A DNA stretch of 64,000 nt from Prorocentrum cordatum. Taxonomy: Eukaryota > Sar > Dinophyceae > Prorocentrales > Prorocentraceae. Both the position numbers and the translations under genes were made by a program. This document shows, one piece after another, positions 1-10,659 of this stretch; positions within the stretch are counted from its first letter, which is position 1, and each line of letters starts with the position of its first letter. The notes below the pieces were generated by a model that was not told the DNA's origin, made no database searches, and saw only the letters and a list, made by a program, of their open reading frames with translations. Where the stretch lies: NCBI GenBank assembly GCA_963575745.1, contig CAUYUJ010006324.1:146001-210000 (forward strand). Direction: 5' to 3'.

Positions 1-217
1 CCAACGACGACAGCGACAACGACGACGACGACTACGACGATACCGACGACGTCTCCGACGATTTCGACGACAACGAAACCGACGACGACGACAACGACGC
101 CGACGACGACGACGATGACGACGCAGACGACGACGACGACGACGACGCCGACGACGACGACGACGACGACGCTGACGCCGACGACGACGACGACGCCGAC
201 GACGACGACGACGACGC

Positions 218-253
<36 letters not shown>

Positions 254-670
254 CGACGACGAGGACGACAAAGACGACGACGACGTCGCCAACGAACACG
301 ACGACGACGAGGGAGGAGGGAGGACGACGACGGCGACAACGACGACAACGACGAGGGAGGAGGGAGGACGGCGACGACGCGAACGACGAAGAAGGAGGGA
401 GGACGGCGACGCCGGCGACGACAACGACGAGGGAGGAGGGAGGATGACGACGACGACGCCGGCGACGAAATAGGAGGGACGACGACGAGACGCCGACGAC
501 GGACGACGACGACGACGAGGGAGGAAGAACGGCGACAACGACGACGGAAAGTACGACGACGCCAGTGAGGACGACGACGACGACGAGGGAAGACAGAGGA
601 CGACGACGGCGACGACGACGCCGACGACGAGGGAGGAGGGAGGACGACGACGACGACGACGACGCAAGAG
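1..670. repeat. GAC/ACG trinucleotide tract
   Basis: Almost pure GAC/GCC trinucleotide sequence, interrupted several times by a longer GAGGGAGGAGGGAGGACGAC module. Reading frames on both strands (poly-Thr, poly-Ser/Arg) come only from the repeat. No gene is supported. It begins at the window edge and may extend further. Confidence 0.9.
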
Positions 671-674
671 CGCG

Positions 675-939
675 CGCGCACGCTTTTGTTGAAAATCCGT
701 GTCGCGAAACCCTGTGTTCTTGTATGTTTTTCGGACGCTCGATTTTGAAATCCTTCCGAAACCGAATGTTTTTGAAGGATTTCGGCATGCGCGCGCGACG
801 ACGCGCGCGCGTGCACTTCGTTCCGTTTTTTCCAGAGGGTTCTAGCTACGGCACGCGCGCAAGGGCGTTCGAAAGATTCGACATGCGCGCGCGAACCCCG
901 CTAGGTAATACGATTCGAAAATATTCATTTGATATTACA

Positions 940-972
<33 letters not shown>

Positions 973-1230
973 ATTTCCTTAAGATTTCGTAAGAGCGCGC
1001 GCGTAATCATTTTTAGAAAATCAGTGTTGCGAAACCCTGTGTTTTGTATGTGTTTCGGAAACTGGATTTTGAAACCTCTTCGAAATCGCATGTCTTTGAA
1101 GGACTTCGGCATGCGCGCGCGACGGCGCGCGCGTGCGCACTCCGTCCCATTTGTCGCAAGGGGTTCTTGAAAACTGATGATGTTTGATAAACGAGTGTGC
1201 GCGCGCATCGTGTTTTTTACAGAGGATCGC
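675..1230. repeat. GC-palindrome repeat, two direct copies
   Basis: Two diverged direct copies (about 675-850 and 985-1175) share the order GCGCGCGC, a GTxGCGAAACCCTGTGTT stretch, a TTTTGAAxxCCTT stretch, then GGCATGCGCGCGCGACG followed by a matching CGCGCGCGTGC arm. The last part is a near-perfect palindrome able to form a hairpin or left-handed DNA. Related pieces lie at 2,500-2,850 and 3,980-4,600. Confidence 0.75.
939..972. repeat. (TA)n microsatellite
   Basis: Alternating TA of about 34 nt with one G interruption, between the two GC-palindrome copies. The AT run next to CG-rich palindromes is striking and recurs at 2,860-2,881. Confidence 0.9.
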
Positions 1231-1429
1231 GGGGGGGGTCGATACCGGCCTGGCTGGGATAGTTTGAATTCATAGGTAGGATGGACATTGGGTCAGAGTC
1301 CTATGTGTTTGGCAACGATTCCTGGTGGATCTCTAACCCCGGGGGGGGAGGGTGGTAGAACTTTTTATGTTTTCAGCGAAAATACACGTAGTGCGACCTA
1401 GTTGGCATTTTTGTGTTAGGGGCGCCCTG

Positions 1430-1690
1430 GCTAAAGGTCGGAGCCTGGGGTCAGCCCCGGCTCCCCTTTCAAAGGCAGGGGGTTTCCGAAGCTACGGCCA
1501 CCCCCATTCTTTCTGAGTTCCATGGCTAACAGGGAGGGGGTCTTGGAAGCCCCCCCGTTTTTCGGGGTCTGGGGTAAACCCAGGCTCCGCTTTCCAAAGG
1601 GGGAGGGACTTCCGAAGCTACCCCCCTCACCCATCCTTCTGTTAGTTTTCCAGCTGGGGAGCCCTGTCCGAAAGGGGGATTCGAAGCTAC
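1430..1690. repeat. ~124-bp tandem duplication
   Basis: Two full copies and one partial copy of a segment containing GGCTCCxCTTTC, a G-run, and TTCCGAAGCTAC (1,451-1,496; 1,574-1,620; remnant ending at 1,690). The stretch 1,231-1,430 before it is G-rich and shows no gene. Confidence 0.7.
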
Positions 1691-1925
1691 TTTGTTTTTT
1701 TGGTTTTCGGCATTCCGTTGCCTTGCGGCGTACTTTTGGTTTTCAACGTTTCTTTGGTTTTCGGCGCCTCTTTGGTTTTCGGCGCCTCTTTTGGCCGTCG
1801 GTTTTTCCTTGGAGTTCGGCGCTCCTGTGGTTTTCGACGTTCCTTTGGCTTTCGGCGCTCATGTGGTTTTCGGCGGCCTGTTTGGTTTTCCGCGCACCCC
1901 TTGCGGTTTTCCGTCCTTATAGGTG
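1690..1925. repeat. TTTTCGGCGC minisatellite, array 1
   Basis: Degenerate tandem units of about 17-24 nt around TTGGTTTTCGGCGCTCCT. The same family recurs at 3,690-3,835 and 5,085-5,945. Open frames encoding Val-Phe-Gly-Ala strings follow from the lack of stops in the unit. Confidence 0.85.
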
Positions 1926-2135
1926 GTCCCCGCACTGATTCCACCGCTCCAATCAACCTCTTTCGATGGTCCCCGCACTGATTCCACCTCTTTCGCACTG
2001 ATCCCACCTCTTTCGCCAAACAATCTCGATGCTCCCCGCACTGATTCCACTCAACCTCTTTCGATGCTCCCCGCACTGACTCCACCTTGTGGATTTCCGT
2101 CCTTATAGATGGTCCCCGCACTGCTTCCACCTCTC
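1922..2135. repeat. GGTCCCCGCACTGATTCCACC minisatellite
   Basis: At least six copies of an approximately 30-nt unit with core TCCCCGCACTGATTCCAC and a CTCTTTCG linker. No gene seen. Confidence 0.85.
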
Positions 2136-2144
2136 TCGCCAAAC

Positions 2145-2335
2145 CAGTGGATCGGCCGACGTCTCGCCACGCTGCCGCTCGCGGGCGCCCCGCGCGCCGA
2201 GTGGGTCCGCCGAGGGTTCGCCGCGCTGCCGCCCGCGGACGCCTCGTGCGGAACCCGTGCGCGCATGCACTGCATAGCTCACACCACACAGATCGCACCA
2301 CAGCTTACACCACATAGCTCACACTGCGTGTATAT
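2145..2335. repeat. GC-rich block ending in AGCTCACACCACA repeats
   Basis: A GC-rich stretch ends in short repeats of CATAGCTCACACCACA (about 2,272-2,325). The same short repeat closes the two duplicated segments at 3,617-3,680 and 4,968-5,062, so it marks module boundaries. Confidence 0.6.
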
Positions 2336-2375
2336 ACATAGGGAGAGATAGTACAATAGTAGACTCTACCCCCAG

Positions 2376-3680
2376 GAATTATCAGCACCCCTTTTCGTAT
2401 CGCAATTTGCATACGATTCCGCCCCGTCGTCCATCCTAAATAGGAACCCCTACCAATCCAGGGGGGGCGGTATCCCCCCCAACCATCCTCTGCAAAAAAG
2501 CTGGGCGCACGCACTCGTTCATCGAAAACTACAAATGTGCAAGAACCCCTTGCAAACACATGAGACGAAGTGCACGCGCGCGCGCGTTGTCGCGCGCGCG
2601 TGCTGAAAACCCGCGGCGTCGTACGGATTTCCGAATCGATTACCAAAACATTGTAAAACATGTCCCGCAAGAAGGAATGTCAAAAAACGCTTGCGCGCGC
2701 GCCCCTGCGAAATCTTAAGAAAATCAAGGGTTCTTCAGCACGTTCATAAAACATGCTACCAAACAGGCTTCGCGCGCGAAGGTCGAAATCGTTCGAACTT
2801 TGCGAAACAACGTGCGCACGCGCGCGCGTCGTTGCGCGCGCGTGCCGATTTTTGTTTAATATATATATATATATATATATACATACAAAAAAATCAAAAA
2901 AAAATGGCTTCGCAAAGATTGCAAACCCGAATGTCCAAAACACATACAAAGCACATGGTGTCGCAACAGCAATGTTCAAAAAACATGCGCTCGCGTTCTT
3001 GCGAATTCTTGAGAAAACCATATTTTGTGCAACATGTTTTTTGAGTTCAGTCGCACGGGCCTCTCGCGCCGCATGCCGAAATCATTCGAACGCCCTTGCG
3101 CGCTTGCTGTGGAGGGCACGATCCCTGTCAAATAATGTCATGCGAGCAACTCTCGCGAGTCGGCCGCGCGCGCATGTCGAACTCCTTCCGAAACCTTCAT
3201 CTCCCACGCGAGGAGTCACCGTCGCCGGCATGACCAGCATCGGCGCCGTCATTGGCCTTGCCGTCGTCGTTGTCAACAGCGTCACCATCGCTACTATTGT
3301 CACCGTGTCTACCGTCGTCGACGTTGCCATGATACCGCGCCCACCCAAGTCGCAGACTCGCACAGACTTAAGTGCCTGCTGGGATGTGCCAAGCGGTCAG
3401 CGCCACCGCGTTCGCGTCGGCCGCGCCGAACAAGCTGGCCGCCTCTCGCGCGAGCATGCGCGGGCTGGCGCGGCCGCAGAGATGCATCAGCCAATGCCAA
3501 GCACTCTTCGCAATCGCCTCTGCATGGGCTTTTGCAAACCAAGGCCCGGGTGGGTGGGCGGGATATTTTCAAGTGCGTGGGACGTGGTCGATCTCGGTGC
3601 AGGGTAGTCAATTTCACCATATAGCTGACACCACATAGCTCGCATATTGCAGCTTACGCAACACAGCTCACACTACATGC
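2376..3680. repeat. Segmental duplication, copy 1
   Basis: This segment matches 3,860-5,062 in the same order: ATTATCAGCACCC followed by TTTTTCGTAT; GC-palindrome blocks; GAGTTCAGTC (3,041); GCATCGGCGCCGTCATTGGCC; GTCGACGTTGCCATGATACCG; a CAATCGCCTC block; and terminal CATAGCTC repeats. A minus-strand frame around 3,385-3,545 (Ala-His-Ala-Glu-Ala-Ile-Ala, then Trp, then His-Leu-Cys-Gly) is kept in the other copy, so an old coding segment is possible. I recognise no function. Confidence 0.7.
2860..2881. repeat. (TA)n microsatellite
   Basis: A 22-nt TA run next to a GCGCGC palindrome, the same arrangement as at 939-972. Confidence 0.9.
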
Positions 3681-3689
3681 GTTTTTGTT

Positions 3690-3835
3690 GCGCTCTTTTG
3701 TGTTTCGGCACTCATGCGGTTTTCGGCGATCCTTTGGTTTTCGACGTCCTGTTTGGTTTTCCGCGCATTTTTTTGGTGTTCGGCGCATCGTTGGTTTCCA
3801 GCGCCCTTTTGATTTCCGGCGACCTTCCAAACAGA
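3690..3835. repeat. TTTTCGGCGC minisatellite, array 2
   Basis: Short array of the family seen at 1,690, between the two segmental-duplication copies. Confidence 0.8.
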
Positions 3836-3859
3836 GAATAGATGCTCCCCCCCCCCCCG

Positions 3860-5062
3860 GATTATCAGCACCCTTTTTCGTATTACAATTTACATATGAC
3901 CGCGCCCCATCGCCCATCCTAAATTCAAATTCGTTCCATCCCAGGGAACCGGTATCGACTCCCCCGTCATCCTCCGCAAGAAATACTATGCGCGCACATT
4001 CGTTTATCAAGTATCATCCGGTTGCACGAGTCCCTGGCAAAAACGGGCGACGTATACACGCGCGCGTCGTCACGCGCATGCTGAAATCTGTCAACAACTT
4101 TTAGTTCCGTAAGGATTTCAAAGTCCAGTGCCCAAGATATAAAAAAAACACATGGTTTCGCAACAATGATTTGTTCAGCATGTTCCCAACATGCTACCAA
4201 GCGGGGCTCCGTGCGCGCGCATGTCGAAATTGTTCGAACGCCCTTGTGCGCGTGATGTCGCAAGAAACCTTTGTGCAAAAAACGGAACCAAGTGCACGCG
4301 CGCGCGTCGTCGTGCGCACGCTTCGGTTTCGTAAAGATTTCAACACCGAGTGTCGCGAAACAGTACAAAAAAAAAACATTTGGTTTCGCAACATCAGTTT
4401 TCAAAAGAAAGCATGCGCTCTTGCGAATTCTTGAGAAATTCATAGGTTGTTCAACATGTTCTTAGAGTTCAGTCAAACGGGCTTCTCGCGACGCGTGCCG
4501 AAATCATTCGAACGCCCTTGCGCGCGTGCTGTGGGGGCACGATCCGCGCCAAGTAATGCCACGCGGGCCACTTGTGAGTCGGCCGCGCGCGCATGTCGAA
4601 CTCCGTCCGAAACCTTCATCACCGACGCGCGGACGCTGTCATCATCGCCGGCGCGATCAGCATCGGCGCCGTCATTGGCCGCGCCGTCGTCGTTGTCAAC
4701 ATCGCCACCAGCATCGCGACGATCATCGTCGTGTCTACCGTTGTCGACGTTGCCATGATACCGCGTTCGCGTCGGTCGCGCCAAACTAGCTGACCGCCGC
4801 GCGCGCGAGCATGTGCGGGCTAGCGCTGCCGCAGAGGTGCACCAGCCAACACCAAGCACTCATCGCAATCGCCTCCGCATGGGCTTTGCGCACCAAGTTG
4901 CGGGTGGGTGGCGGGATGATTGCGCGAGCAGTGGAGTCGACAAATTCAAGTTCGGCAGGGCGATTTGCACCACATAGCTCACACCATATAGCTCATGCCA
5001 CGTATATTTCAACATGTAGCTCACGCCACATAGCTCGCAGATTGTAGCTTACACCACGCAGC
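3860..5062. repeat. Segmental duplication, copy 2
   Basis: Second copy of the module at 2,376-3,680. Matching landmarks are GAGTTCAGTC (4,468), GCATCGGCGCCGTCATTGGCC (4,661), GTCGACGTTGCCATGATACCG (4,743) and the CAATCGCCTCxGCATGGGCTTT block (4,867). Offsets between landmarks are about 1,420-1,480 bp. Copy 2 lacks about 60 bp present in copy 1 after the CCATGATACCGCG landmark. Confidence 0.7.
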
Positions 5063-5084
5063 TCACATTCCATATGTTTTTGGC

Positions 5085-5945
5085 GCTCCTATGGATTCCG
5101 ACGCTCATGAGGTTTTCGGTGTTTTTTTTTGTGTTCGACGCCTTGTTCGGTTTTCCGCGCACCATGTTTGGTTCTCGGCGCATCGTTGGTTTTCGGTGCC
5201 GTTCTGGTTTTCGGCGCCCCTTTAGTTTTCGGCGCCGTGTTGGTTTTCGGCGCTCTTTGGTTTTGGGCGCCCTTCGGCCATCTGCGCGCCTTTCTTTTTT
5301 GGCGTCCCGTGGTTTTCGATGCTCTTTTGGTTATCGGCGCGTCCTTGGTTTTTCGGCGCCTGTTTGGCTTTGGGTGCATCGTTGGTTTTCGGTGCCCCTC
5401 GGTTTTCGGCGCCTCTTCGGTTTGCGGCGCCCGTTCGGTTTGCGGCGTTCCTGCGGCGTTTAGCGAAAAATTGGTTTTCGGCGCTCTTTTTGATTTCGGC
5501 GCCCTGTCCGTCTTCGGAGCTTGGTTTCGTCGCCTCTTTCGTTTTCTGCGCCTTTTTGTATATATCGGAGTTGTTTTTTTATTTTTCGGCGCCCTTTTGG
5601 TTTTCGACGCATCGTTGGTTTTCCGTGCCCCTAGGGTTTTCAGCGTTTTTTGCATGTGTGCGGGGCCCCTTGGGTGTTCGGCGCCCGGTTGGTTTTCGGC
5701 GCCGTCTTGGTTTTCGGTGCCCATTTGGTTTTCGGTGTCTTTGTGGTTTTCGGTGTCCTTGTGGTTTCCGGCGCATGTTTGGTTTGCGGCCCATTGTTTT
5801 GTGTTCGGCGTGTTGTTGGTTTTCGTTTTCCATTTTAGTTTTCTGCGCTATTTTGGTTTTCGGTGCTCCTTTAGTTTTCGGCGCCTTGTCGCTTTTCGGC
5901 GTTCCTTTGGTTCTCGGCGCCCTTTTGGTGTTCGACGCCGCCCGA
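5085..5945. repeat. TTTTCGGCGC minisatellite, array 3
   Basis: Longest array of the family, roughly 40 units around GGTTTTCGGCGCCCTTT. Long frames exist in several phases on both strands because no unit contains a stop. I see no start context or non-repeat domain that would make it a gene. Confidence 0.88.
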
Positions 5946-7105
5946 GCTGCGATGGCCCGGAGGTCCTGCGGGGAGGGGGGGTGCCATCGCCTTGCGGGGC
6001 GGAACCGATCCATGGGAGTTCAAGCGGAGGTTCCTCCTTTCCCCCCACCCTCCTCCTTCCTTTGTGCCCTCTTCCCCATTGTCCATCAGTATTATCCCCC
6101 TCTCCCTCCCCCTCATTCTTCCTGGCCGATGTTTCGAATGGGGGAATGTGTTTCTTGAGAGATTTGCTCCTGGGCCCAAGGAGAAATCTCCGTATGCTTC
6201 GAGACGAAAACAGCTGCCCTGCCAGGATTACCACCTGCGAACAAGACTACCATTGTATGCAGTAGATTTTCCCCAGTCTTCCACGTTCCATCCCGATCGT
6301 TCTGCCACTTTTCCACATGCGGTTGCCACCGAAACTCCTTGGACATTGCCAGGGCCACATCCTGGACACGGCCATGGAACGACCAGAGGCCGACATCGTG
6401 GCGGCTATTCCTCAACCCAGTCATTCTCGTCTTCCGTTTTGTCCACCTCCTCCTCGGGCACGTTCGGCCTCATCCTTCATCCTGCTCATCCTCGTCCTCC
6501 GCACCCCAGCTCCTCCCCTTCCGAGCCCCATCGCTGCCACCATCCATTATGCCACCCAACATCGGCGTTGCACCATTCGCCGCAAGGCTGCCGCGAATCG
6601 CTACGCGCCAGAGTTGCCTCCAGGGTTGACATGGGGCTACTTCGACAAGGCCCGCAAGCAGCTGTACGTTTTCTGCAGTGGCCTCAATTCGTGTGGTCTC
6701 CGCGATCGCGCAGCCTCTTAATTGATATGTCCAGCTGAGTGCTGTTTCTGGCGCGTCTGATTCCAGTCATTTGTGCTGCCTGTGCTGTGCCCTCTCTGCC
6801 CCGTAAATGACGTGATGCACTCTTCATGTATCCTTGCACTGCCTTCCCGAGCATGCCATGTGTCATGCGTTTGACTCGCATGGTGTTCGACCATCTGTTT
6901 GAATTCGACCAGCGGGTGATCTGACAGCTTCTCTCAGGAGCATCGGGCCACTCTAGTTCCGACGTTCCAGGAGCATTCCGTTGATCGACAAAAGTATTGT
7001 AGTGGCCTTCGGCCAGTGCCGCCGATCCGGGGCGCTCCGACTGATGTGATCCTTCTTCGCCCTCGTCCCTCCTCTCTTTTTCCCTCCCCTCCTCTCACTC
7101 AGCAT
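5946..7105. other. Low-copy sequence, no recognised gene
   Basis: Non-repetitive sequence. A minus-strand frame of 103 codons (6,113-6,424) contains a Gly-Arg-Ala-Ala-Val-Phe-Val stretch that faintly recalls LINE endonucleases. A plus frame near 6,580-6,720 has unbiased, protein-like composition. Neither has a convincing start or motif set. Confidence 0.4.
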
Positions 7106-7106
7106 T

Positions 7107-7230
7107 TATCGAAGACGCCTACGGCGAATCACCGCCGCCCCCTGCCTTTTTGGAAACGCCGATGTGGCCGAAAGTTGGACTAGAGCTTGGCCAAGCTATC
7201 GGACCATGAGTTCCCCGAGTCGGTTTGGAA
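7107..7230. repeat. Dispersed repeat, copy 1 (paralogue at 15,070)
   Basis: Starts GAAGACGCCTACGG and continues with CGCCGCCCCCTGCCT, a xTGxGGCC block and CTTGGCCA. The same order occurs at 15,072-15,165. Both copies are flanked by GGA-type tracts or CTTGG arrays. Confidence 0.6.
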
Positions 7231-7299
7231 AGCTTTCGGGGAACACATGGGAGAGAATGATTATGAACAGGAAGAGGAAGAGGAAGAAATAGAGTAGGA

Positions 7300-8395
7300 G
7301 GATGAGGGTTGTTAGGAGTCTCTTGGGGCACCCTTGGGGTCTGTTGGGGGCTTCTTGGGGGCCTCTTCGAGGCCTCTTGGAGGCATCTTGGGGGCCTCCT
7401 TGGGCCTCTTGGGGGCCTTTGGGGGCTTCCTGGGGGTCTCTTTGGCCGTCTTAGGGCGTTCCTGGTCCGTCTGACGCCGTCTGGAGCCGTCTTGGGGGCC
7501 TCTCTGGGCCGTCTTGGGGCCCTCTTGGGGCGCTTCAGGGCCGTCTTGGAGGCCATGTTGGGCGTCTTGGAGGCCTCTTGGGCCGTCTTGGGGCGCTCTT
7601 GGGGCCGTCTTGGGGGGCCCTTGGGCCGTCATAGGGCCTTCTTGGAGGCCTCTTGGGCGATCTTGGGGGCCTCTTGGGCCGTCGGAAGGCCGAAAAGAAG
7701 AAAACGCAAAAAACCTTCAAAAACCTAAGGAAAACCAATGATTTTGGCCTCTTCGGGCTCTCCTGGAGAACGTCTTGGAGGCCTCTTGGGCCATCTTGGA
7801 GGCATCTTGGGGCCATCTTGGCCGTCTTGGAGGGCATCTTGGGCCGTCTTGGAGGCATCTTGGAGCCATCTTACCCGTCTTGGAGGCCATCTTGGCCGTC
7901 TGGGAGGCATCTTGGAGGCCATCTTGGGCCATCTTGGCCGTCTTGGAGGCCATCTTGGGCCAAGTTGGGGCAACAAAGGCATTGACAGACGGATTTTGGG
8001 AAAATTACGGGTGGCCGGCGGGACGGGCCGAAGCCCACTGGGGAGTTCTTTTAGAAAAAGAACCAAAACCAAAACCTGAAACATCCAGCACGCCGTGCAC
8101 CCCTGCAAGCAGGGGGCGGCGGATCCAGTGGCCGTCGGCCTATCCCGCCACCGTGCGTGGGTGGTGGGTCAGAGGCCTCATGGATGCTGGTTGGGATCTC
8201 GTGGTTGGCTGGGACTTCTGGGGGCCTCTTGGGCGCCTCTTGGGGCTTCTTGGGGGCCTCTTGGGCCTCTTGGGGCCACTAGAGGGCCTCTTGGGGGTCT
8301 CTTGGGAGCCTCTTGGGGCTTCTTGGGGGCCTCTTCTGCGCCCCTTGGGGCCTCTTGGAGGCCTCCTCGGAGCCTCTTGGTGCGGGAGGGCTGGT
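7300..8395. repeat. Composite CTTGGGGCC element, copy 1
   Basis: Array of degenerate 10-16-nt units (GGCCTCTTGGGG, GGCCGTCTTGG) at 7,310-7,680; an A-rich core (7,681-7,735, CGGAAGGCCGAAAAG then AACGCAAAAAACC); a second array (7,742-7,970); a non-array core (about 8,080-8,190: AGCACGCCGTGCACCC, GTGGCCGTCGGCC, CCGCCACCGTGC, GGTCAGAGGC); and a third array to 8,395. The order is repeated at 19,258-20,262. Runs of three to five G at short spacing could fold as quadruplexes. Confidence 0.75.
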
Positions 8396-8921
8396 ACTCG
8401 AGTTCGGAACCCCCTCGGAGGCCACGATCCTTGTGAGGGGTGTCAAAAAACGCATCCGCCGGAAACTCGCACCCCCCCCCACCCCACCCCCCCTTCCCCG
8501 GCAGAGCCACCCCGGCAACCCCCCCAGAGGCTGAGGCTCAGCCTCGAGGCTGTAGCTGAGACTCCTTGAAACTCACACGCCGGATCGGCGGATTTGATAT
8601 CGGCGTTCGTCGTTTTCTTAGCCGACACTTGATGGGTCGGCTCAAGACCAATTGAGTTGTTTATAGCCGCTCTAAGGCAGCACTTGCAAGCAGTACGTTG
8701 ACGTGATCAAGTTCAACATGAACACGAGTGACGCGGGGTGAATAAGCATTGATGCCGGTCGAACGAAAAGAACGAGGTCGAAGGGTATACGTTAATGAGA
8801 TATGTGTGTTTCGCGTGTCGGGGAAACGAGGAGATCATGTTTTATCAAGGCCCAGCCGATGATTGCGCTCGTCTATGGTGGCGGTTGCCTCACTCGCGGA
8901 AGATGCCGCCCAGCGCAGGCA
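8396..8921. other. Sequence without recognised feature
   Basis: Moderate-GC, low-copy sequence with C-runs at 8,470-8,500. No frame beyond about 110 codons, no RNA gene or inverted repeat seen. Confidence 0.5.
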
Positions 8922-9042
8922 GTGTGTATGTGTGTGTGTTTGTGTGTGCTTGTGTGTTAATGTGTGTGAATGTGTGTGTGAATGCGTGTGTGTGTGCGTG
9001 TGTGTGTGTGTGTGCGAATGTGTGTGTGTGTGTGTGCTCGGC
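8922..9042. repeat. (TG)n microsatellite
   Basis: TG dinucleotide repeat with A, C and T interruptions over about 120 nt. Confidence 0.95.
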
Positions 9043-9616
9043 TCTGCCGGGGCACTCTTTCAAGAGCACGGTCCACAATCTTTCGTCTGAGGTCGCAAAA
9101 ATATGTCGACGATGTAGCCCACAACAATGCTTGCGCTGAGGGGTCCTACGTCGTACGTGTGGAACGAGGCGCCCTTCAGGATGTTCGCCTCGCTGCCGCC
9201 CCGTGGCCATTTCGAGGACACCATGCTGAGGCCAGACTCAATCATAACGTTTTTCGTCGTGGTGCGCGCCATCTGTTCTGCACGATCGATCATGTTTCAA
9301 TCGGCGGAATCCTTGGGACGGAGAAACCCACGAAGCGAAGTGTTCCCTTGTACATGAAGAGAAGGAGGAGGAAGAGGAGGAGGAGGAGAAGGAGGAGCAG
9401 GAAGAGGAGCCCGCGGCAGCCAGCCGCTGCTCGCGGTGGGTGAGGCGGCGGCAAAAGATGCCCCGTGAGCGTCCAGTCCTGCGCTGACGGAAAGGCGCAC
9501 CTTCGCGGGCGACCCTCGGCCGCAGAGTCACGGAGTTCGACAATAATGATGGATGTACAGCGATCGCCAGCCTGCTGACAGACGCCCGAGCGGACCTCAG
9601 TTTGGAAGCGCGTCAA
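9043..9616. other. Sequence without recognised gene
   Basis: GC-rich stretch with an imperfect GGA/GAA tract at 9,356-9,412. No supported coding region. Confidence 0.5.
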
Positions 9617-9668
9617 GGGAGGAGGAGGAGGAGGAGGAGGAGGAGGAGGAGGAGGAGGAGGAGGAGGG
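9617..9668. repeat. (GGA)n tract
   Basis: About 17 GGA units, one of more than a dozen GGA/TCC tracts in the window, which often border retroposed or arrayed sequence. Confidence 0.95.
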
Positions 9669-9850
9669 GTATCAGCGCAGCGGCCGCCGCCAGATACATT
9701 CGAGGCCGAGGACGGGTGCTGCCCGCACTGGACCGGCCAGGTCAAGGGCGATTTCTATTCGCAGGCCAGGAAGGCTGCCGGCGTCTAGCACGAGGCAGCC
9801 TGGGCCCGAAACCCCACCGCGCGGAGAGAGCACGTGCATTGTATTGGTAC

Positions 9851-10178
9851 GGCTTCGCGCTGCGCACAGATAGCCCCCCCAGGTATTCCTGGCGCCGCCT
9901 CCAGAATACTCGGGAAACATGTTGAGGCCAGTTGTGACCACTCGGGGGGGCTGTTGAGGCCAAGTGGGACGACCTGGGGCTGGCCTGAACAAGCCCCCCC
10001 GAGTAGTCCCAGCCGTCCTCAGCAGGCCCCCCCAAGTAGTCTGGAGGCGGCGCCAGGGTGTTGAGATCGCCCTGGACTATTCGGGAGGCCTGTTGAGGTC
10101 AGTTGGGACTATTCGGGGGGCCTGCTGAGGCCAGCCGGGACTACTTGGGGGGAGGTTGTATGTGCGCAGCCCGAAGCC
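9851..10178. mobile_element. Small inverted-repeat (MITE-like) element
   Basis: The ends are inverted repeats: GGCTTCGCGCTGCGCACA at 9,851-9,868 against the complement of TGTGCGCAGCCCGAAGCC at 10,161-10,178 (one mismatch in 18), extending imperfectly into C-runs and G-runs. Inside, a CTGTTGAGGCCAG, GGGACTACT, G-run motif occurs in both orientations at least five times, so the whole 328 bp could fold as a branched hairpin. No coding capacity and no clear target duplication. It may be a non-autonomous DNA transposon or a complex inverted repeat. Confidence 0.5.
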
Positions 10179-10655
10179 TTTCCAACCAGGTTCACAGAAT
10201 CAAACCAGACGATGCAAAAACAAAAAACGTTGATTCAGCGTGTTGTCAGTATCGGGCTAGCGTTCCGCTCCCTTGCGGTGCTCTTCTGAGCCAGAGTGAC
10301 TACTGACACTGAGCATGCAAAGAGGTATGGACGCGTTGCCCTAGCACGTGCGTAAGAAGTCATCGTAGGAAAAAAACGGAGCTATGAACTACGATCGGGA
10401 AGTTTTGGATAGCGTGTCGCTCCGTCGGTTCTGGCCCACAGTGGAGACTCATGCCAAGAAACACCCTGCTTGCCTCCAGGGTGCCCTGGGTTTCTTGGTT
10501 TTCGATGGAAAGCGTGACGCTCCCGCACCCAAAATCGATGGGCTTCCGGGGGTCTCAGGGTTGGGTTTCTTGTGGAGGGTTTCTCGTGGTCGGGCGCCTA
10601 CTGTATTCAAAAGTTCTCGACTGCACGTAGAATGCTATTCTAGACCCGTCGCGTA
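10179..10655. other. Sequence without recognised feature
   Basis: Low-copy sequence of moderate GC. Short open frames only (up to 90 codons at 10,384-10,656, +) with no motif. Confidence 0.45.
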
Positions 10656-10659
10656 AACC

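Noticed and set aside
5129-6265. 378-codon frame rich in Val-Phe-Gly-Ala
   Set aside because: It is the TTTTCGGCGC minisatellite read through. Several phases and the other strand are equally open.
6113-6424. LINE endonuclease fragment on the minus strand
   Set aside because: Only one short stretch resembles such enzymes. None of the catalytic blocks (Gly-Asp-Phe-Asn, Ser-Asp-His) is visible.
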